NCBI GenBank assembly: GCA_963978895.1
Contig: OZ022241.1
Coordinates: 9,043,356-9,107,355 of the forward strand
Direction of reading: 5' to 3'
From: Erpobdella octoculata
Taxonomy: Eukaryota; Annelida; Clitellata; Hirudinida; Erpobdellidae
DNA: 64,000 bases
Shown: positions 60,001-64,000 of the stretch, one piece after another
Numbering within the stretch: position 1 is the first letter of the stretch
Layout: the number at the start of each line of letters is the position of its first letter
Position numbers and translations under genes: made by a program
The notes under the pieces: generated by a model
Database searches by the model: none
What the model saw: only the letters and a program-made list of their open reading frames with translations
Told to the model about the DNA's origin: nothing

Positions 60001-61932
60001 AAACACTTGCTAACATGCCATGGTGCGAAAAACAGCTTCAGTATTTTGCTAAAACATAAAAACATGAGCTTTATCAATATTTTTTATTGGTTGAAATTTT
60101 TTGTTCTGAGCAGTCATGTGTAATGTTTTCGACATAAAAATGACATAGTGACATAAAAATGAATTAAACGAATTTTTTTAGAGTGGTTCAGAAGACTGAA
60201 GCATGTGTGAGGACCACTACTACAATTAGAGGCAGTTGTTTATGGGGCCTGCCTCCCCACACTCCCTGAGGACGCTGGTGACGACGGTGAGATTCGAACC
60301 GCTGACCTTTAGGCCAACAGGCGAACGCTTTACCACATGACCACCAGAGCCCATTAGGCATTAAATTAGAATTGTATTAAATTAGAATAAAACTTAAAAT
60401 TTATTCAATTTTTTTTCATTTTAAATGTTTCATTAAAATTAAAAACATTGGATTTAGTTTAAATTCAAAAAATTCAAAAGACTTGTAGTTTTCAGGTATA
60501 ATGCCCCCTAGTATGATGCGACTTTGTGATAATCTTCCTGTTGTATTTCAAAAAATAAACCATATCATTATAATATTCAAGTTAACTCAACTGATTGTTG
60601 CTATTTAGAAACATACAATCTCATTTTCTTTCTTCTTTGATCATCACTTTTTTAAATGAACGTTCATCGTTTTAAATAGCTAATTATATTATTTCTAAAA
60701 GAAAAAAGGGTTTTCATTCCGCGACATTCTTTCGTTTCGATTTCCGTTTGGCAGGTCTTTAACTAGAAGCTTCGAGAAAAAATTTTTTTCTGCCCGAACT
60801 CCTGAAAGCCATGTCCGAATCCATAAACGTTTTCTGTCTGTTTAATCTCACAAGACTATTTCTGACAGCACAAATTTTTTGTCTCGTCAAGAATAAAATA
60901 AAAATCTAATTTTGCAAATTAATTGAAAATGAAAACGAAACCATGAAGGTTTAAAATCTTGTGTGGCTTTGAAATGTAAATTTTTTTCTTGGTTTGTTTC
61001 ATTTCTTTTCATCCGGATGTTGTAGCTCAGAGGTAAAACGATCATTAGTGAGCCAGATGCGTGTCAAAGATGGAAGTTTGGCTGCGAGGTTTGAAAATTT
61101 AATTCCACTTAAAACTGACGCTCAGAATTGAAATGTGGTGCAGCACAACTGATCACATGACGTTAGCAGACGATCGGAATATAATTAAGAAGAAACCTCA
61201 AGGTCTGCCAACTTGCAGGTTCGGTTTAAAAAACCCTAATCAATCTGTGAGGCATGTTTGAAAAGAAAAACGTTTTTAAACGAACTTTTTAATTTTTTAA
61301 ACCGAAACGTTTACTTTGAAGTAACCCAAAAAAAGTTTTTTCATCACTAATAAAAAATAATAATTAATATTTTTTATTACGAAAAAATTAAACTAAAAAA
61401 CTTTTTTTCCTAAATTAGATTTTTTTCTTTAAATTTTCAATCAGTGACTCGCCTTTTGCACTTGAATGATCTTGTCACGTGGCATGAATTGCAAGTCAAA
61501 GAAATTTAAATGGCCGTCGTCTTCACTGTTGATGCTGACGTCATCGCAACAAATCGGAGATGTGCGTGGATGAGTGGAGGCGGGAAATTGTGCAGAAGGA
61601 ATCCTGGAAACCAACAGGTCTACTTTAGATGAACTCGTCTGTAGAATATTAAGAGATTTATATTAATATTTGGTTACAAATATTGTTAATTACTAACTCT
61701 TGATTTGCTGCCCACGATACATAAATAATAAAATTATTAAGTTAATTAAACAAAACAAGAAACGTTTAAATTTTTATCAATTAAACCAGTACGATCAATG
61801 AAAACGCCGAATTACCTTTATGATATGAACGGCTTCTTCCTGACTGGCATCAATGATGTCCTGATTGTTAACTTGCAGAATCAAATCATCAGAATGCAAC
61901 CTCCCATCCCAATCCGCAATTCCTCCAGCGAT
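57024..61932 (-). CDS. LNX-like multi-PDZ protein (3' part; continues off right edge)
   Basis: Six exons: 61932-61816, 61638-61453, 58680-58552, 58221-58034, 57847-57692 and 57162-57024. Phases agree. They encode the end of one PDZ domain (GGIADWDGRLHSDDLILQVN … EEAVHIIK), a linker, a second PDZ domain (EYLGLSIGGGIGSYNGKHNT, IYITNLWTGGCLAKTNQLM, KGDLLLSVN), a WKFWLALP linker and a third, last PDZ domain (LDGLGFSMTGGFKISVGPMP, SGDIILAVNGISLDGATQGD). The product ends VVSWPGSSV and TGA at 57024. Domain spacing and the VSWPG end fit the LNX (ligand of Numb protein X) E3 ligases, whose RING finger and first PDZ domains would lie beyond base 64000. The donor at 61453 is AAAAG|GCGAGT, a GC-AG intron. 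Without the RING region the LNX assignment is an inference. Confidence 0.82.
58352..58470 (+). repeat. tRNA-derived SINE head
   Basis: GGAGCTGGTGGTATAGCCTA begins a tRNA-like head with a good B box, GCAGTTCGAATCTG, in an intron of the PDZ gene. The fold is not a complete tRNA. Confidence 0.55.
59190..59960. repeat. Degenerate tandem block of about 300 bp, three units
   Basis: Blocks with GTTTAT-GCAAAATTTGAAGTC, GATCAATG-GAAG-GTCGAAAAAT and TTACAA recur at about 59285, 59725 and 59865, with pieces shared with the hAT-type repeats (GCTAATGACCGGGAGAG). Diverged, non-coding. Confidence 0.6.
60185..60357 (-). mobile_element. tRNA-derived SINE, truncated copy
   Basis: The minus strand starts GGGCTCTGGTGGTCATGTGG with GTAAAGCGTTCGCCTGTTGG and B box GCGGTTCGAATCTC. 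Same family as 50370-50624, lacking that copy's 3' part. Confidence 0.75.
61015..61160 (+). repeat. Possible tRNA-derived SINE remnant
   Basis: GATGTTGTAGCTCAGAGGTA carries a good A box; the B box (GAGGTTTGAAAAT) is decayed. Confidence 0.4.
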
Positions 61933-64000
61933 CTAAAGTAGAAAAATGTGTTTTATTATATTTTAATGTTTTTTTCCAAGAAACACTTTACAATAAGATG
62001 TAGGCTGATCTGCGTAAGTCTCATCCCTTTCCCTTTCCTTTCCCTCACCGATTCCTCGATATTGAATAAGCTCTAAAAATCTTCACGCTTAATTGTTTTA
62101 TGGAACTTTGTGACCCTTTCTGTCATCAAATTTTGTCTACGTGGCTTTAAAAGTTGGACGCTTATACTTACTTTTTGTGTGGGAGTGCTTGTGACTGACT
62201 ATATTCGCATACTATCGCTATCATCAGTGATAATTAAAGATCCAATCACAAGACATCACACTGATTTAAGAATGAACTTAACAACGTCAAAACGTTTGAA
62301 TGAATAATTAATTTAGACTTAAATACGATAATTAAAAGACAAGTTCTCGTCTCTTTTCACCTTCATCCTGCCTGGTGCTAATTGCGTCGGCGTGAAATAA
62401 GCATCATCATTGCCTTCTCCATCAGAGCTTCATTTTCATCATCAATCAACCCGGATGAATATCATCTCTCCACGGATGACTTATCTGCCATCGGGAACTG
62501 CTTTGACGAAGCAGTCATTTAATTGCCAATCGAAGTCCATCGCGTTTTCAATTTCTTTTTTCATTCCTTAAGAAACGTCTTAAAATTCAGTTTCCATGGA
62601 CACGACGGTCTTCTTCTTCTTTTTTTTTTTCAATAAAATTTTATCCTAACAGAAAATCTAAAGCCCGTGTAAGCCAATAAGCCGAGAAAATTTGTGAAAT
62701 TTTGCGAATAATTTTTCTACATAAAAAAATGTATCGGTAAGAAAGAATGTTCGTTTCCCAAGCGCGCCCATAACGTGATTAGAGAGACGCCCATCCACGC
62801 GGTAGCCATCTTAAATGCTGCTCATAGATTTATTCCGGGCTTGACTTCTACTAGCGATAACGAGATTCCTGCTTTATAAATTTCAATCCTTTTTCCCCGC
62901 CCTGTGACGTTAAGGAAGAAAGAGGAAGTGGAAAAGAAAAGAGGTGGATGAAAGAGAGAGGGGAGGAAAAGGAGGAAAATGAAGGTTGTTTAATTCTCCT
63001 AGTGCTCTCGTTGATTCTGAGCCAGGCAAGTAGGAAATCGAGTCAAGACTTGAGAAGAACTGCCAGGGATTTACAAGAATATTCGGGGATTGCGGTTGGA
63101 ACTAATTTATGCCCCTTTTAGTGCGCACAAGCTCTGCGAATCCGGCGATGTAAATTATTTTCCATATCCGGTAAACTGAGCACATCTGCGCATGCGCAAT
63201 GGGCGGAAGCGGGGGAGGCGGCGTGTTTTAGCGACCGACCGGCAATGAATATATTTTTATTCGGCTCGAACGCGCCCATCTCTTGTTTACTTTTAATTGA
63301 TTTTTATTATCACCCGGGGTCGAGATTTCGTTTTTGCATTGCTTTTCATGGCGCATGCTTTACATTTTTTTATCTAAGTTTTTCTCATTAATTATTTATA
63401 TGGTATTCTTAAAATACGTTTTTTTGCATAATTTACTTTTTCTGCAATACTGAAGTTTGTTTAAATAACGCATGGAGATGGTTTACTTCACCTGAGTAAA
63501 GAAATGTAACGAGCTATACAACGTGGCAAAAGTTGATTTTTTTACTTCAGAGAGAAAAAAAACCGAAATATTTTTGTCGGTAATTTTTTGTCGAAGTTTT
63601 CTGGATCCTCTCTAATATGACGGCAATCCTCCAGGCGCTGGTCGTGAAGAAGCCGCATCAGTATTTTTCTTTGAGCGAACTTGATTTAATAATCACCAAT
63701 CTGGAAACACTATTGAATTGTAAATCAGCTGCCTGATTTGCTGACTCGCCTCATTTTCCATGTAGTAACACCGATATGTACAAAAATGTACTCAAAAATA
63801 CATAGTAGTAGCTTGTACTTCTGCGCCAAGCATTATAAACATACGACTTGTATTGACAGTACTTGACAGTCAGTTGTATTTCCTCCTTTCTTATGATGAT
63901 GTGATTAATGACAACTTCGGCGACGACGTGTTCCGCCACAACTTGCCATCGTCTGGAATGTTTGCCACTTTTACAACAGGTCACATGATGGAGAGGACAG
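61933..64000. other. PDZ gene intron or flank, no supported exon
   Basis: I searched both strands for RING or further PDZ exons and found none. A 40-codon ORF at 63617-63736 (plus; MTAILQALVVKKPHQYFSLS…) with a possible GT donor at 63716 could be a first exon of another gene, but nothing supports it. A GC-rich patch at 63180-63290 (GCGCATGCGCAATGGGCGG) could be a promoter. Confidence 0.35.

Noticed and set aside
63751..63984. Minus-strand ORF as an upstream LNX exon
   Set aside because: No RING or PDZ motif, and no acceptor and donor pair giving the right phase to join 61932.

Overview
This window is nuclear DNA from a metazoan, most likely an invertebrate bilaterian. The evidence is small exons with GT-AG introns whose phases all agree, animal gene families (mitochondrial nicotinamide nucleotide transhydrogenase, VPS54, an LNX-like PDZ protein, a PMP22/claudin-like tetraspan), a eukaryotic tRNA-Ile(AAU) gene, and A+T-rich introns packed with transposons, SINEs and satellites. 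No bacterial, viral or organellar gene organisation is visible. The phylum cannot be fixed from the sequence alone; a lophotrochozoan is one plausible guess.

Host genes, left to right. The 5' two-fifths of an NNT gene (minus strand, 501-3635) runs off the left edge. A seven-exon gene for an unrecognised, cysteine-rich, single-pass membrane protein lies at 9828-14437 (plus). A three-exon tetraspan gene lies at 24694-26996 (minus). A five-exon gene for an unrecognised lysine-tailed protein lies at 29629-40276 (plus); its fourth intron is 9 kb and holds a tRNA gene and many transposons. VPS54 (minus) is traced through 26 exons from 53980 to 40737 and is convergent with the previous gene. The 3' part of an LNX-like multi-PDZ gene lies at 57024-61932 (minus) and continues off the right edge. 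Splice phases were checked exon by exon for all six.

The rest is mostly mobile DNA. Six non-autonomous hAT-type elements have readable ends and 8-bp target duplications (4431-5577, 6993-8930, 8944-9222, 33263-34629 with 33558-33797 nested inside, 35886-37180). There is a Harbinger-like MITE (32938-33173), a decayed hAT/ZMYM-type transposase (16496-19177), a FLYWCH-MULE transposon with 170-bp inverted repeats (21131-23602), and a Foldback/Rehavkus-like MULE with inverted minisatellite ends, a PHD finger and a 10-bp target duplication inside a VPS54 intron (45859-48042). Also present are a non-LTR retrotransposon 3' fragment, several tRNA-headed SINEs, fold-back repeats and many mini- and microsatellites.

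The host genes have no evident shared pathway. The clearest theme is how several DNA-transposon lineages with internally repetitive ends have accumulated in introns and gaps without touching exons.
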